From Bermanella sp040371755 (GTDB taxonomy: Bacteria > Pseudomonadota > Gammaproteobacteria > Pseudomonadales > Oceanobacteraceae), in contig NZ_BAABWE010000002.1 of NCBI RefSeq assembly GCF_040371755.1, positions 376,812 to 440,811 of the forward strand: a stretch of 64,000 bases of DNA, in the 5' to 3' direction. The position numbers were made by a program, and so were the translations under genes. A model generated the notes under the pieces. It was not told the DNA's origin, ran no database searches, and saw nothing but the letters and a program-made list of their open reading frames with translations. Positions 1 through 8,697 of the stretch are shown piece after piece (within the stretch, counting starts at the first letter, position 1; the number at the start of each line of letters is the position of its first letter).

Positions 1-1
1 G

Positions 2-610
2 TTACAGCAAAATATTCAAGGCATTAACGTATTGGCCAGTAACATTGAAAATGCGCAATCAGTAATACAAGCCCTAGCCAACGAAGTAGAGCAAATCGCC
101 ACAGCCTCACAAGACATTGGCAACATTGCAGAACAAACCAACCTGTTAGCTTTAAATGCCGCCATTGAAGCAGCAAGAGCTGGCGAACAAGGACGCGGCT
201 TTGCCGTGGTGGCAGATGAGGTTCGCACCCTAGCTGGCAGAACCGCTGAAAGTACCGCTGAAATTGGCGACATAGTTAAACGACTTTTAGAAAACACCAC
301 TCAAGCAGTGGACGTAATGGAGCAATCTAAAAGCCAAGCAGAAGACGCCGTTAGTCAGTCTAAAAACACCGGAGAATCGTTACAAAAAATACTTAACTCC
401 ATTGGCACCATCAACGATATGAACCAACTGGTTTCTAACTCAGCGATAGAGCAAAGCAGTGTGGCCGAAGAAGTGAGTCAAAACATTGTACGCATCAATA
501 GTTTTTCTGATCAAACTGTGGAAAATGCCCAATCAACCGCTAATGCAACTCAGAAACTCAGTGAACAAGCCGAGCAATTAAAAGCCATCGTTAATGAATT
601 CAAGGTATAA
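2..610 (+). CDS. methyl-accepting chemotaxis protein, C-terminal part (partial)
   Basis: The reading frame is open from the first bases of the window, so the N-terminus (sensor, membrane segments, HAMP) lies outside. What remains is the cytoplasmic signalling domain of a chemoreceptor. The hairpin-tip signature is clear: an I-A-E-Q-T-N-L-L-A-L-N-A-A-I-E-A-A-R-A-G-E core followed by G-R-G-F-A-V-V-A-D-E-V-R-T-L-A. Downstream comes a long Gln/Ser/Ala-rich helical region ending in VNEFKV. Such proteins pass ligand signals to CheA/CheW at the inner membrane. No C-terminal CheR-tethering pentapeptide is present. The family is certain; the ligand cannot be told from this part. Confidence 0.95.
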   Translation, partial: LQQNIQGINVLASNIENAQSVIQALANEVEQIATASQDIGNIAEQTNLLALNAAIEAARAGEQGRGFAVVADEVRTLAGRTAESTAEIGDIVKRLLENTTQAVDVMEQSKSQAEDAVSQSKNTGESLQKILNSIGTINDMNQLVSNSAIEQSSVAEEVSQNIVRINSFSDQTVENAQSTANATQKLSEQAEQLKAIVNEFKV

Positions 611-646
611 TCTTCGTCATCTAACATTCTATTCGAGCGTTACAGC

Positions 647-1702
647 ATGACATTGATGGCCAACATGGACAGCGTTCGCGCCGTCCAATTTTCTAATGAG
701 CAACTCATACTTTTAGATCAACGACTGCTTCCAAACGAAGAAAGTTATCTTCATTACACTCACGTTGAAGATGTTGCCCAAGCCATTACCGACATGGTGG
801 TACGCGGGGCTCCTGCCATTGGCATCACAGCGGCATATGGCATTGTATTAGCCGCCATCTCACAGAAAGATCAATCTAAGTTAAACTTAAATCATGCATT
901 TGATCTGCTTGCTAAATCTCGCCCCACTGCGGTTAATTTATTTTGGGCATTGCAAAAAATGCAAGAAGTATTATCCACCCATAATACGCAAAGTGTTGCT
1001 GAACAAATCGAAAAACTATTTGAAACCGCCCTTGCAATTCATCAAGACGACATTAAAAACAATCAAATTATGGGGCAATTAGGGGCCGAACTTATTGAAG
1101 CGGGTAGCCAAGTCTATACCCACTGTAATGCAGGGGCGCTTGCTACCGGGGGTTACGGCACAGCTCTAGGTGTAATTCGAGCTGCATTTACCCAACAAAA
1201 AATTGATCAGGTATACGCTGGGGAAACTCGCCCATGGCTACAAGGGGCGCGCCTCACCGCTTGGGAGCTTATGCGCGACAATATCCCTGTTACGTTATCT
1301 ACAGAGGGGGCTGCAGGGCAATTACTTCGCCAAGGTGATATTAAATGGATAATTGTGGGTGCGGATCGCATTGCAGCCAATGGCGATGTAGCCAATAAAA
1401 TTGGCACTTATAACTTAGCCGTTTTAGCAAAGCATCATGGTGTAAAGTTCATGGTGGTGGCACCAAGTTCGACTTTTGATTTAAGCATTCACCAAGGAAA
1501 AGATATTCCTATAGAAGCTCGCCCAATGTCAGAGGTAACACACATTCAAGGGCATGAAATCACCCCAGAAAAATGTCCTGCTATTAACCCTTCGTTTGAT
1601 GTCACACCCAATGAATTAATTGATGCGATTATTTGTGAGCAAGGCATTCTAACAGCACCGTTTTCTGACAATATTTCAGCGCTATTAAATCATTCTCATT
1701 AA
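647..1702 (+). CDS. mtnA: S-methyl-5-thioribose-1-phosphate isomerase
   Basis: This cytoplasmic enzyme of the methionine salvage pathway converts methylthioribose-1-phosphate to methylthioribulose-1-phosphate. The 351-residue length is usual for the eIF2B-like MtnA family. Visible motifs are VRGAPAIG near residue 50, the catalytic-cysteine region THCNAGALATGGYGTALG near residue 160, and GADRIAANGDVANKIGTY near 240, which carries the conserved aspartate. The first ATG is used; a second ATG four codons in is possible. No other salvage gene is adjacent. Related aldose-phosphate isomerases (ribose-1,5-bisphosphate isomerase) share the fold, but the motif set fits MtnA. Confidence 0.95.
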   Translation: MTLMANMDSVRAVQFSNEQLILLDQRLLPNEESYLHYTHVEDVAQAITDMVVRGAPAIGITAAYGIVLAAISQKDQSKLNLNHAFDLLAKSRPTAVNLFWALQKMQEVLSTHNTQSVAEQIEKLFETALAIHQDDIKNNQIMGQLGAELIEAGSQVYTHCNAGALATGGYGTALGVIRAAFTQQKIDQVYAGETRPWLQGARLTAWELMRDNIPVTLSTEGAAGQLLRQGDIKWIIVGADRIAANGDVANKIGTYNLAVLAKHHGVKFMVVAPSSTFDLSIHQGKDIPIEARPMSEVTHIQGHEITPEKCPAINPSFDVTPNELIDAIICEQGILTAPFSDNISALLNHSH

Positions 1703-1720
1703 GGCATATATATGATGCGC

Positions 1721-1778
1721 GAGTACATGCAACAACAAACATTGTCATTATTCAGTGTTGTTCATGTACTTGTTTTAA
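1721..1778 (+). terminator. possible terminator hairpin after mtnA
   Basis: An imperfect inverted repeat pairs AGTACATGCAACAAC (1721 onward) with GTTGTTCATGTACT, with one bulged base, and is followed by a short T-rich stretch (TTGTTTTA). It lies about 20 bases after the mtnA stop, where a factor-independent terminator is expected. The loop is long and the T tract imperfect, so it could instead be a simple inverted repeat. Confidence 0.4.
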
Positions 1779-2081
1779 GCGTATTTTTGTAACTAATTAT
1801 AAACCCTGTTGGCAGCTGTACAGTAAAGAGTACTCACAAATATCGTGAAACGCATCTGAATTATTTTTCGATTAACACCCAACTAGGCATACCTTAATCA
1901 CTTAAGTATTTCTTTGAACCATCCAAAACTCTGATACCCACCTACGGTTTATTTCCTAAAGCATATTCTATTGAATAATTCATTCGTGATTAAGGGATCT
2001 CAAAACCACTTAATTGCGCTAAACTCATCAATCTTGATTAAATTTTAAGCACTACCGTACCAATTTAATACACAGTGCATT
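1779..2081. other. intergenic region before the thiolase gene, no gene seen
   Basis: AT-rich DNA with no convincing reading frame. It contains a widely separated inverted pair, CTTAATCACTT near 1897 and GTGATTAAG near 1987, and several TTAA-rich stretches that could belong to the thiolase promoter. I could not place a convincing -35/-10 pair. Confidence 0.4.
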
Positions 2082-2093
2082 GTGGAGATGTAT

Positions 2094-3272
2094 ATGAAAG
2101 AAGTCGTTATTGTTGCCGCTGGTCGTAGCGCCATTGGGTCTTTTCAAGGTAGTTTGTCCGCGTTAAGTGCCGTTGAGCTAGGCACTCAAGTTATTAAGGG
2201 GATTATTACGCGCTCAGGTGTTGCAGCCGACCAAGTGGACGAAGTTATTTTTGGTCACGTATTAACAGCGGGCGAAGGCCAGAACCCAGCTCGCCAAAGC
2301 GCCATTCATGCAGGCCTTTCACAGCATACTCCAGCTCTTACAATCAACAAGGTTTGTGGTTCAGCCCTTAAAGCCGTTCACCTTGCAGCACAAGCCATTC
2401 AAAGTGGTGATGCCGATATTATTATCGCCGGCGGCCAAGAAAGTATGTCCAACTCGGCACACGTGATGCCCAATTCTCGCACCGGTCAACGCATGGGGCC
2501 CATTACCATGGTCGACACCATGATCAAAGACGGCCTTTGGGATGCATTTAACGATTACCACATGGGAATCACAGCTGAAAACCTTGCCGAGAAATTCGAC
2601 ATTAGCCGCGAACAGCAAGATGCCTTTGCCGCAGCCAGTCAGCAAAAAGCAGTGGCCGCGCAAGAAGCGGGGAAATTTAAAGATGAAATCATTCCTATGG
2701 TTATTCCTCAGCGTAAAGGAGATGATGTCACTGTCGATACCGACGAGGGCCCACGAGCTGGCACCACTGTCGAAAAGCTAGCAGGCATGCGCCCAGCCTT
2801 TAAAAAAGACGGAACCGTCACCGCGGCCAATGCATCGTCTTTAAATGACGGCGCAGCTGCCATTATGCTAACCAGTAAAGAAAAAGCCCAAGAGTTAGGT
2901 TTAACTGTTTTAGCCACCATTAAAGGCTATGCCAATGCAGGTGTAGACCCAAGTATCATGGGAATTGGACCTGTTAGCGCCAGCAAGCGCTGCCTTGAAA
3001 AAGCGGGCTGGTCATTAGAAGATATTGATTTGATTGAAGCCAACGAAGCGTTTGCCGTGCAATCATTATCGGTAGGTAAAGAGTTAGGCTGGGACAGCGA
3101 GAAAGTAAACGTCAACGGCGGTGCCATTGCACTTGGACACCCTATAGGGGCATCCGGTTGCCGCGTATTAGTGACACTCATTCACGAAATGCAAAAACGT
3201 GACGTTAAAAAGGGCCTCGCTACCTTGTGTATAGGTGGCGGTATGGGTGTCAGTATTGCCATCGAGCGATAA
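2094..3272 (+). CDS. acetyl-CoA C-acetyltransferase (biosynthetic-type thiolase)
   Basis: The enzyme condenses two acetyl-CoA to acetoacetyl-CoA, or cleaves it, in short-chain acyl-CoA or polyhydroxybutyrate metabolism; it is cytosolic. At 392 residues it matches the AtoB/PhaA family. The nucleophilic cysteine is in NKVCGSA (C88), the catalytic histidine in GHPIGASG, and the second cysteine in LCIGGGMG near residue 379. The ATG at 2094 is chosen because GGAG lies 6 bases before it; an in-frame GTG at 2082 has no such site. No PHB synthase or reductase gene is next to it, so the exact pathway is open. Confidence 0.93.
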   Translation: MKEVVIVAAGRSAIGSFQGSLSALSAVELGTQVIKGIITRSGVAADQVDEVIFGHVLTAGEGQNPARQSAIHAGLSQHTPALTINKVCGSALKAVHLAAQAIQSGDADIIIAGGQESMSNSAHVMPNSRTGQRMGPITMVDTMIKDGLWDAFNDYHMGITAENLAEKFDISREQQDAFAAASQQKAVAAQEAGKFKDEIIPMVIPQRKGDDVTVDTDEGPRAGTTVEKLAGMRPAFKKDGTVTAANASSLNDGAAAIMLTSKEKAQELGLTVLATIKGYANAGVDPSIMGIGPVSASKRCLEKAGWSLEDIDLIEANEAFAVQSLSVGKELGWDSEKVNVNGGAIALGHPIGASGCRVLVTLIHEMQKRDVKKGLATLCIGGGMGVSIAIER

Positions 3273-3281
3273 AAATCAAAC

Positions 3282-3305
3282 TGTGCCACTGCTTGCAGTG
3301 GCACA
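3282..3305. terminator. hairpin between convergent genes
   Basis: A near-perfect hairpin pairs TGTGCCACTGC with GCAGTGGCACA, with a two-base loop, in the 37-base gap between the convergent thiolase and the minus-strand gene. On the minus strand it is followed by GTTTGATTTTTA, which is weakly T-rich. It probably acts as a shared terminator, though a strong T tract is missing on both sides. Confidence 0.5.
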
Positions 3306-3309
3306 AACA

Positions 3310-3900
3310 TCAATGTACCGCGGTACCCTCATCTGGCTCAACATTGCCAAACTCTGCAGGCAATAAACTGTGTTTATTGACAACCAAAGTGTCATAGACG
3401 TCCAGCTCGATATTTTTATCCTCGACCACTAAAGGTTCCAGCAAAACACAAACAGCTTCAATGCTATCCAACTCTGCAATGATGCAAGTTTTGAAGCCAT
3501 CTAAGGTATGTATTGCGGTTAGTTCACCAATGTCGGCCTCACACATAACAGTGACAATGTCATCGGCAAGCACCTCATCAGCATCTAATGGCTCTATAAA
3601 TCGAGCAGCGGCTACCATGTGTAAAATATCGATGATCTCAGGATCAGCCAAATCCAATTGTTGTGGCTCATCGTGATCGCTGAGTACCTTTTCAACTAAC
3701 GCTTGAAATAAATCTAAATCTTCATCCGTCCAACTCAGATCGATTTTACTGCTGTGGGGGCTTGGAATATCAGTAGCGAGTAATATTTCATGGGTGGATT
3801 GAGGGTCTAACTCGGGCATGACGATATTGACATGCTCAGTTCCAGTGCCAGCCATATCGGCTAAGCGCCATTTTAGGGGGTGTTTAACTGCCTGTGTCAT
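3310..3900 (-). CDS. uncharacterised acidic protein
   Basis: I do not recognise this 196-residue protein. It is rich in Asp and Glu, has no signal peptide and no membrane segment, and is probably cytoplasmic. Its middle alternates acidic helices with short hydrophobic strands (DPEIIDILHMVAAARFIEPLD) and includes one cysteine near an IAELDSIEAVC stretch. The start at 3900 (MTQAVK) is chosen because GGAGG stands 6 bases upstream; the longer frame to 3945 has no such site. It converges with the thiolase gene and shows no operon partner. Function unknown. Confidence 0.75.
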   Translation of the reverse strand: MTQAVKHPLKWRLADMAGTGTEHVNIVMPELDPQSTHEILLATDIPSPHSSKIDLSWTDEDLDLFQALVEKVLSDHDEPQQLDLADPEIIDILHMVAAARFIEPLDADEVLADDIVTVMCEADIGELTAIHTLDGFKTCIIAELDSIEAVCVLLEPLVVEDKNIELDVYDTLVVNKHSLLPAEFGNVEPDEGTAVH

Positions 3901-4119
3901 AGTCGGCCTCCATTTATCATTTTTGCCGCAGTGCACTTCAAACATACCAAATACGTTAACAAGTTTTGGCGTATCTCTTGTCGCTTTTTTTGATGTAGGT
4001 AAAACCTCCCAAATACTTATTAATTTTAGCCTATAACAGGTTCTCTTCTGAGTATAGTGGTATATTAGCCTCGTTTTTTATAATCCATAAAATTTACGCA
4101 CATTAAGGTTATACCAAGC

Positions 4120-5169
4120 ATGCATGTAAAACTACATAAGCCTTTGTTTTTATTAGCATTTACACTTTTATTAAGTGCCTGTTCAAGCTTGCCAGATCAA
4201 AAAATTATTAACTCAAAGGCGACACAATTATCACAAAAAAACAACTCCTCTACACAAGCTCTACTACAAAATGCCAAGCTTAAAATACAAAAAGCCAATA
4301 CGAAATTGTTAGCATTTTACGCGCCAACTTATATGGAAAAAGCACAAGAAAGCTACAATAAAGCCAAAGAACTGTATGCCGACAATGCAGAAACCAAAGA
4401 CATCCAATTGCAATCTCAGCTGGTCATGCAATACGTAGAATCAGGCGTACGTAATAAGAAAATGGTGAAAGAATACCTAGCCAGCAGTTTAAATCACCGC
4501 GCAGTATTAGAGAAATTAAAAACCGATACTTTATTTCCTGCCGAATTTGCCGTCGTTACCGAGCAACAATTAGAGTTGATTCGTCAAGTTGAACAACGTA
4601 AAGAAATTGAAGCTCGCAATCATCAAAAAGCCATCATTAAGGCCATGAAAGCACTTGAAGTGAAAACCATTAAACACACTTACTTAAGTAAAACCTACAC
4701 CATGCTTAAGCAAGCAGAATCTCTTAAAGCGGCCCAACATTTGCCAACTATCTATCAAGAGACACTGGCTCAAATCAAACAAATTGAAGCTTACATAAGC
4801 GAAAACCCAAGAAAAAAGACACAGATCAATCAATACAGCCAAGATAGTTTATTTTCAGCCGAACGCCTTTTTTCATTATCGCGACTTGCCAATCAGCTAG
4901 AAAACAAACAAGAAGGTGAACTAGAAAACTGGATTATCTCACTTGAAAATCAAATGCAAAGCATTTCGCAAGCCATGCAGCATGATGATATACGCAACCT
5001 ATCATTAGCTGATCAAAGCTTAATTTTAAGCCAATATGGTAAAAAAATTCTAAAGCAAAACAAATACACAAGCTCAGCCTTAAAGCAGCAAAAAGAGCTA
5101 GCGAAATGGAAGCGTAAAGTAGTTTTATTGGAAGCAGAAATTAAACGCCTAAAAAGGCAAAGTCATTAA
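4120..5169 (+). CDS. predicted coiled-coil lipoprotein (DUF4398-like)
   Basis: A lipoprotein signal is clear: short basic N-terminus, hydrophobic stretch, and lipobox LSAC with Cys about residue 21. Residues +2 and +3 after Cys are Ser-Ser, compatible with outer-membrane sorting. The rest (about 330 residues) is helical and rich in Lys, Gln, Glu and Ala. Near residue 70, an APTYMEKAQESYNKAKELY stretch resembles the DUF4398 helical repeat. The C-terminus (KWKRKVVLLEAEIKRLKRQ) looks like a basic coiled coil. It may act as a periplasmic spacer or scaffold, but no partner is encoded nearby. Function unknown. Confidence 0.75.
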   Translation: MHVKLHKPLFLLAFTLLLSACSSLPDQKIINSKATQLSQKNNSSTQALLQNAKLKIQKANTKLLAFYAPTYMEKAQESYNKAKELYADNAETKDIQLQSQLVMQYVESGVRNKKMVKEYLASSLNHRAVLEKLKTDTLFPAEFAVVTEQQLELIRQVEQRKEIEARNHQKAIIKAMKALEVKTIKHTYLSKTYTMLKQAESLKAAQHLPTIYQETLAQIKQIEAYISENPRKKTQINQYSQDSLFSAERLFSLSRLANQLENKQEGELENWIISLENQMQSISQAMQHDDIRNLSLADQSLILSQYGKKILKQNKYTSSALKQQKELAKWKRKVVLLEAEIKRLKRQSH

Positions 5170-5362
5170 CTTTTATCTTCGTTTAAAATTTATGTTTCTA
5201 AAGGAGATAGAATTTCAGTGCTAAATAGTCGATGGGTAAACTATTCTTCAATAACACTGCACAATAATATCCATCAAGCAAGGATGAGACAGCCAGTTTA
5301 ATCGGCCAGAACAAAAAGAGGAAAGCGTCTCTCTTAATTTAGTCAATAAATGGGAAGGCGAG

Positions 5363-5629
5363 CTACTGACGCATTTGATTCAGCAGATCCATACGAGACT
5401 CAATCATGGTTCGATAGGTTTTCATTAAACTAAAGCGATGAGGGGCATCTTCAGCTTGTAAGCGTGTTAATTGAGATTCTAGCTTGTTAATTTCAGCTTC
5501 TAGGCGTAAAACAATATTATGATGGCAGCCGTCACCACGCAAACGGTATCCTTCCTGAGTCATTGCCCTTCTCTCCATTGTTAATTCATATGAACCTGAC
5601 TTCTTAACTAGGCGTCTCAAAACTTTCAT
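5363..5629 (-). CDS. small uncharacterised coiled-coil protein
   Basis: An 88-residue basic protein of unknown function. The N-terminal 30 residues are Arg/Lys-rich. Residues about 40-60 (RLEAEINKLESQLTRLQAE) form a heptad-like coiled coil, and the C-terminus is helical. An internal start at 5563 (MTQEGYR, 66 residues) has a better ribosome site, AGAAGG, than the longer start at 5629, so the shorter form may be the real one. It is divergent from miaB and stands alone. Confidence 0.5.
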   Translation of the reverse strand: MKVLRRLVKKSGSYELTMERRAMTQEGYRLRGDGCHHNIVLRLEAEINKLESQLTRLQAEDAPHRFSLMKTYRTMIESRMDLLNQMRQ

Positions 5630-5745
5630 CCTCTACTGCTAATCTAAAGCACCATTTTACCATTCTAGTCCGTGATTAATATCACACATAATTACAATTT
5701 ATGTAAGAAATCACTTACAAAGATGCAACTAAACCAAGGTAAAAC

Positions 5746-5774
5746 TGGGCAGAAACTGCACATTTGTTTATAAT
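5746..5774 (+). promoter_or_regulatory. sigma70-type promoter of the miaB operon
   Basis: A perfect -10 hexamer TATAAT (5769-5774) is preceded, after 17 bases, by TGGGCA (5746-5751), a partial match to TTGACA. It would start transcription about 20-30 bases before the miaB start codon. Confidence 0.6.
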
Positions 5775-5810
5775 GCGCGCCCCTAATCCATAGCATGAGT
5801 GGTCAAATCC

Positions 5811-7154
5811 GTGGCGAAAAAGTTGTTTATTAAAACCCATGGCTGCCAAATGAATGAATACGATAGCTCCCGTATGGCGGATCTATTAGGTGATACCCAT
5901 GCTATGGAGATCACCAACAACGAAGAAGAAGCCGATGTTATCTTGCTCAACACCTGCTCTATTCGTGAAAAAGCCCAAGAAAAGGTGTTCCACCAGCTTG
6001 GCCGTTGGAACAAACTAAAGAAGAAAAACCCTAACCTAATTATAGGTGTGGGTGGCTGCGTGGCCAGCCAAGAAGGAGACGCCATCCGCAAACGCGCGCC
6101 TCAAGTGGACATGATATTTGGTCCACAAACCCTGCATAAACTGCCGCAATTTGTAGATGCCACCACCAGTAATAAAATTCCAGTAATGGATGTAACCTTC
6201 CCTGAAATAGAGAAGTTTGACCACTTGCCAGCTCCTAAAGTAGACGGCGGCAGTGCCTTTTTATCCATCATGGAAGGCTGTAGTAAATATTGTACATTCT
6301 GCGTAGTACCTTATACACGCGGCGAAGAAGTGAGCCGACCATTTAACGACGTGATGAAAGAAGTACATCAACTTGCCGAGCAAGGGGTGCGCGAGATCAA
6401 CCTACTAGGGCAAAATGTAAACTGTTACGAAGGTCAAACTGACGACGGTGGCATCATGGATCTCGCTGAATTGATCCATCACGTGGCGGAAGTAGACGGC
6501 ATTGACCGCATTCGCTTTACCACGTCGAATCCCCTTGAGTTCACCGACAGCTTGATTCAAGCCTTTGCCGAAGTACCAGAACTGGTAAGCCACTTACACC
6601 TGCCGGTACAAAGCGGCTCTAACAAGATTTTAGCCGCCATGAAACGTGGCCACGAAGTGGACATGTACATTGATAAGATCAAACGTATCAAGCAAGTTCG
6701 CCCTGATATCAGCATCAGTTCAGACTTCATTATTGGCTTCCCAGGGGAAACCGACGAAGATTTCCAAGACACCATGAATCTGATTCATGAAATTGGCTTT
6801 GATACTTCATTCAGCTTTGTTTATAGCAAACGCCCCGGTACACCAGCGTCTGAACTAGAAGACACCACCCCTGAAGACGTGAAGAAAAAGCGCCTAGCCA
6901 TTTTGCAAGATCGTATCATTCAAAACGCGCAACAAATTGGCCGCCGCATGGTAGGCACCACAGAAACCATCTTAGTGGTCAGCGTATCGAACAAAGACCC
7001 AGGCAAGTTAATGGGGCGCTCTGAGAATAACCGCTCGGTCTACTTCCATAGCGACGACCACAGCCTGATAGGTAAATTTGTAAAAGTACACATTGAAGAA
7101 GCCTATACCAATAGTTTATATGGGCGCGCTTTACTCGAAGAAGGTGTATTCTAG
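5811..7154 (+). CDS. miaB: tRNA-2-methylthio-N6-dimethylallyladenosine synthase MiaB
   Basis: A radical-SAM methylthiotransferase that adds the 2-methylthio group to i6A37 of tRNAs. The N-terminal UPF0004 domain has KTHGCQMNEYDS and the cysteines in LLNTCSIREKA and GGCVA, which hold the second iron-sulphur cluster. The radical-SAM triad is CSKYCTFC near residue 155. The C-terminal 65 residues fit a TRAM RNA-binding domain. The GTG at 5811 gives the family-typical MAKKLFIKTHG start; another GTG at 5799 is in frame, with no better ribosome site. It is first in the miaB-ybeZ-ybeY-ybeX-lnt series, an order also seen in E. coli. Confidence 0.96.
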   Translation: MAKKLFIKTHGCQMNEYDSSRMADLLGDTHAMEITNNEEEADVILLNTCSIREKAQEKVFHQLGRWNKLKKKNPNLIIGVGGCVASQEGDAIRKRAPQVDMIFGPQTLHKLPQFVDATTSNKIPVMDVTFPEIEKFDHLPAPKVDGGSAFLSIMEGCSKYCTFCVVPYTRGEEVSRPFNDVMKEVHQLAEQGVREINLLGQNVNCYEGQTDDGGIMDLAELIHHVAEVDGIDRIRFTTSNPLEFTDSLIQAFAEVPELVSHLHLPVQSGSNKILAAMKRGHEVDMYIDKIKRIKQVRPDISISSDFIIGFPGETDEDFQDTMNLIHEIGFDTSFSFVYSKRPGTPASELEDTTPEDVKKKRLAILQDRIIQNAQQIGRRMVGTTETILVVSVSNKDPGKLMGRSENNRSVYFHSDDHSLIGKFVKVHIEEAYTNSLYGRALLEEGVF

Positions 7155-7189
7155 TCAACACTACAGGGCCACAAGGATCATATTACTGA

Positions 7190-8230
7190 ATGACAACCGC
7201 CAACGCTGAAAAGCCCCATACTGCTCAAGCTGAGTTTAGCTTAGAGCCTGATGACTCTCGCCGCCTGTCTAACTTATGCGGCGACTTGGACAGCCACATC
7301 AAGCAAATTGCCACCCATTTTAATATCCGCATATTCAACCGTGGCAATCAATTCAAGCTAGCTGGTGAAGCTCACGGTGTGGATCACGCAAGCCAAATCA
7401 TTCAGCGACTCTACCGCGAAACCCATAACGGCACTGAAATTCGTAAAGATCTTATCCACTTGTTACTACAAGAAGCGGATATCGACATTGCCTACCACAA
7501 AGATCAGCAAGATGACGACGGCCGTAAGCCTGTGGTCATCCGTACACCTAAACTGGTGATCAAACCCCGCGGTCCAAATCAACAAAAGTATGTACGCACC
7601 ATTCAAAAACATGATGTGAACTTTGGTATTGGCCCAGCCGGTACGGGTAAAACATACCTTGCCGTAGCTTGCGCAGTGGAAGCACTATTACGTGACGACG
7701 TACAAAAAATACTATTAGTACGCCCCGCCGTTGAAGCTGGTGAGAAACTCGGCTTTCTACCCGGGGATTTAGCACAGAAAATCGACCCATATTTACGCCC
7801 GTTATATGATGCCCTACATGACATGCTCGGTTACGAGCAGGTAATCAAACTACAAGAACGTAATGTCATTGAAATTGCACCACTGGCTTATATGCGTGGC
7901 CGCACCCTAAGTAACGCCTACGTGATTTTAGATGAAAGCCAAAACACCACACCAGAACAAATGAAAATGTTCCTAACCCGTATCGGCTTTGGCTCTAAAG
8001 CAGTCATCACTGGGGACATTACTCAAGTGGATCTGCCTCGTGGAACTCGCTCTGGGCTTGGTCACATCATCAATATCCTTAAAGATGTAGAAGGCATCGG
8101 CTTTACCCACTTTGCCAACAAAGATGTGGTACGCCATCCGTTAGTTCAACGTATTGTCGATGCTTATGATGCCCATGACGCTAAAGTCGCTGCCGCTAAA
8201 GATGCAACCAAAGGCCAGTCTAATGATTGA
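7190..8230 (+). CDS. ybeZ: PhoH-like ATPase YbeZ
   Basis: A cytoplasmic P-loop NTPase of the PhoH family, thought to act with YbeY in rRNA processing and ribosome quality control. Visible are a KH-like N-terminal part with IRIFNRGNQFKLAGE, the Walker A box GPAGTGKT near residue 150, LVRPAVEAGEKLGFLPGD, and the Walker B region VILDESQNTT. Its stop codon lies inside the start of ybeY (8-base overlap), indicating translational coupling. Confidence 0.94.
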   Translation: MTTANAEKPHTAQAEFSLEPDDSRRLSNLCGDLDSHIKQIATHFNIRIFNRGNQFKLAGEAHGVDHASQIIQRLYRETHNGTEIRKDLIHLLLQEADIDIAYHKDQQDDDGRKPVVIRTPKLVIKPRGPNQQKYVRTIQKHDVNFGIGPAGTGKTYLAVACAVEALLRDDVQKILLVRPAVEAGEKLGFLPGDLAQKIDPYLRPLYDALHDMLGYEQVIKLQERNVIEIAPLAYMRGRTLSNAYVILDESQNTTPEQMKMFLTRIGFGSKAVITGDITQVDLPRGTRSGLGHIINILKDVEGIGFTHFANKDVVRHPLVQRIVDAYDAHDAKVAAAKDATKGQSND

Positions 8231-8693
8231 TGTAGACGTACAAGTTGCCAGTGAAGCTATCCAACTGCCCAACTCAGAGCAACTTATCCTTTGGGCTCAA
8301 GCAGCCCTTGGCGAGCTAAAACCAGATGCAGAGCTCAGTATCCGCCTTGTGGATAACGAAGAAAGCCAGCAACTTAATTACGAATACCGTGGAAAAGACA
8401 AGCCCACTAATGTGCTGTCTTTTCCATTTGAAGTACCTGAAGCCCTCCAAGGACACGACGAGATTAGCAATCTAATTGGTGATTTAGTCATTAGTGTGCC
8501 TGTTGTAGCACTCGAAGCTGACGAGCAAAATAAAACCTTTCAAGATCATTTTGCCCATATGGTGGTACACGGCTGCTTGCATTTATTAGGTTACGACCAT
8601 ATAAAGGGCGAAGCAGCCGAGATTATGGAAGACCTTGAACGACAAATACTAGCCAAGCTAGATATTGCCGACCCTTATTTCATCACTGATTAA
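8223..8693 (+). CDS. ybeY: endoribonuclease YbeY, 16S rRNA maturation factor
   Basis: A 156-residue zinc-dependent endoribonuclease that matures the 16S rRNA 3' end and takes part in ribosome quality control. The metal-binding motif HGCLHLLGYDH, with three histidines, is intact, and TNVLSFPFE is the conserved upstream segment. The start is the ATG at 8223, which overlaps the end of ybeZ; the frame extends further upstream but only inside ybeZ. It is followed after four bases by ybeX. Confidence 0.95.
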   Translation: MIDVDVQVASEAIQLPNSEQLILWAQAALGELKPDAELSIRLVDNEESQQLNYEYRGKDKPTNVLSFPFEVPEALQGHDEISNLIGDLVISVPVVALEADEQNKTFQDHFAHMVVHGCLHLLGYDHIKGEAAEIMEDLERQILAKLDIADPYFITD

Positions 8694-8697
8694 GATA

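Noticed and set aside
5205..5302. Possible small gene (about 28 codons) after a good AAGGAG site
   Set aside because: It would start with GTG 11 bases after the site and encodes no recognisable peptide. Too short to support.
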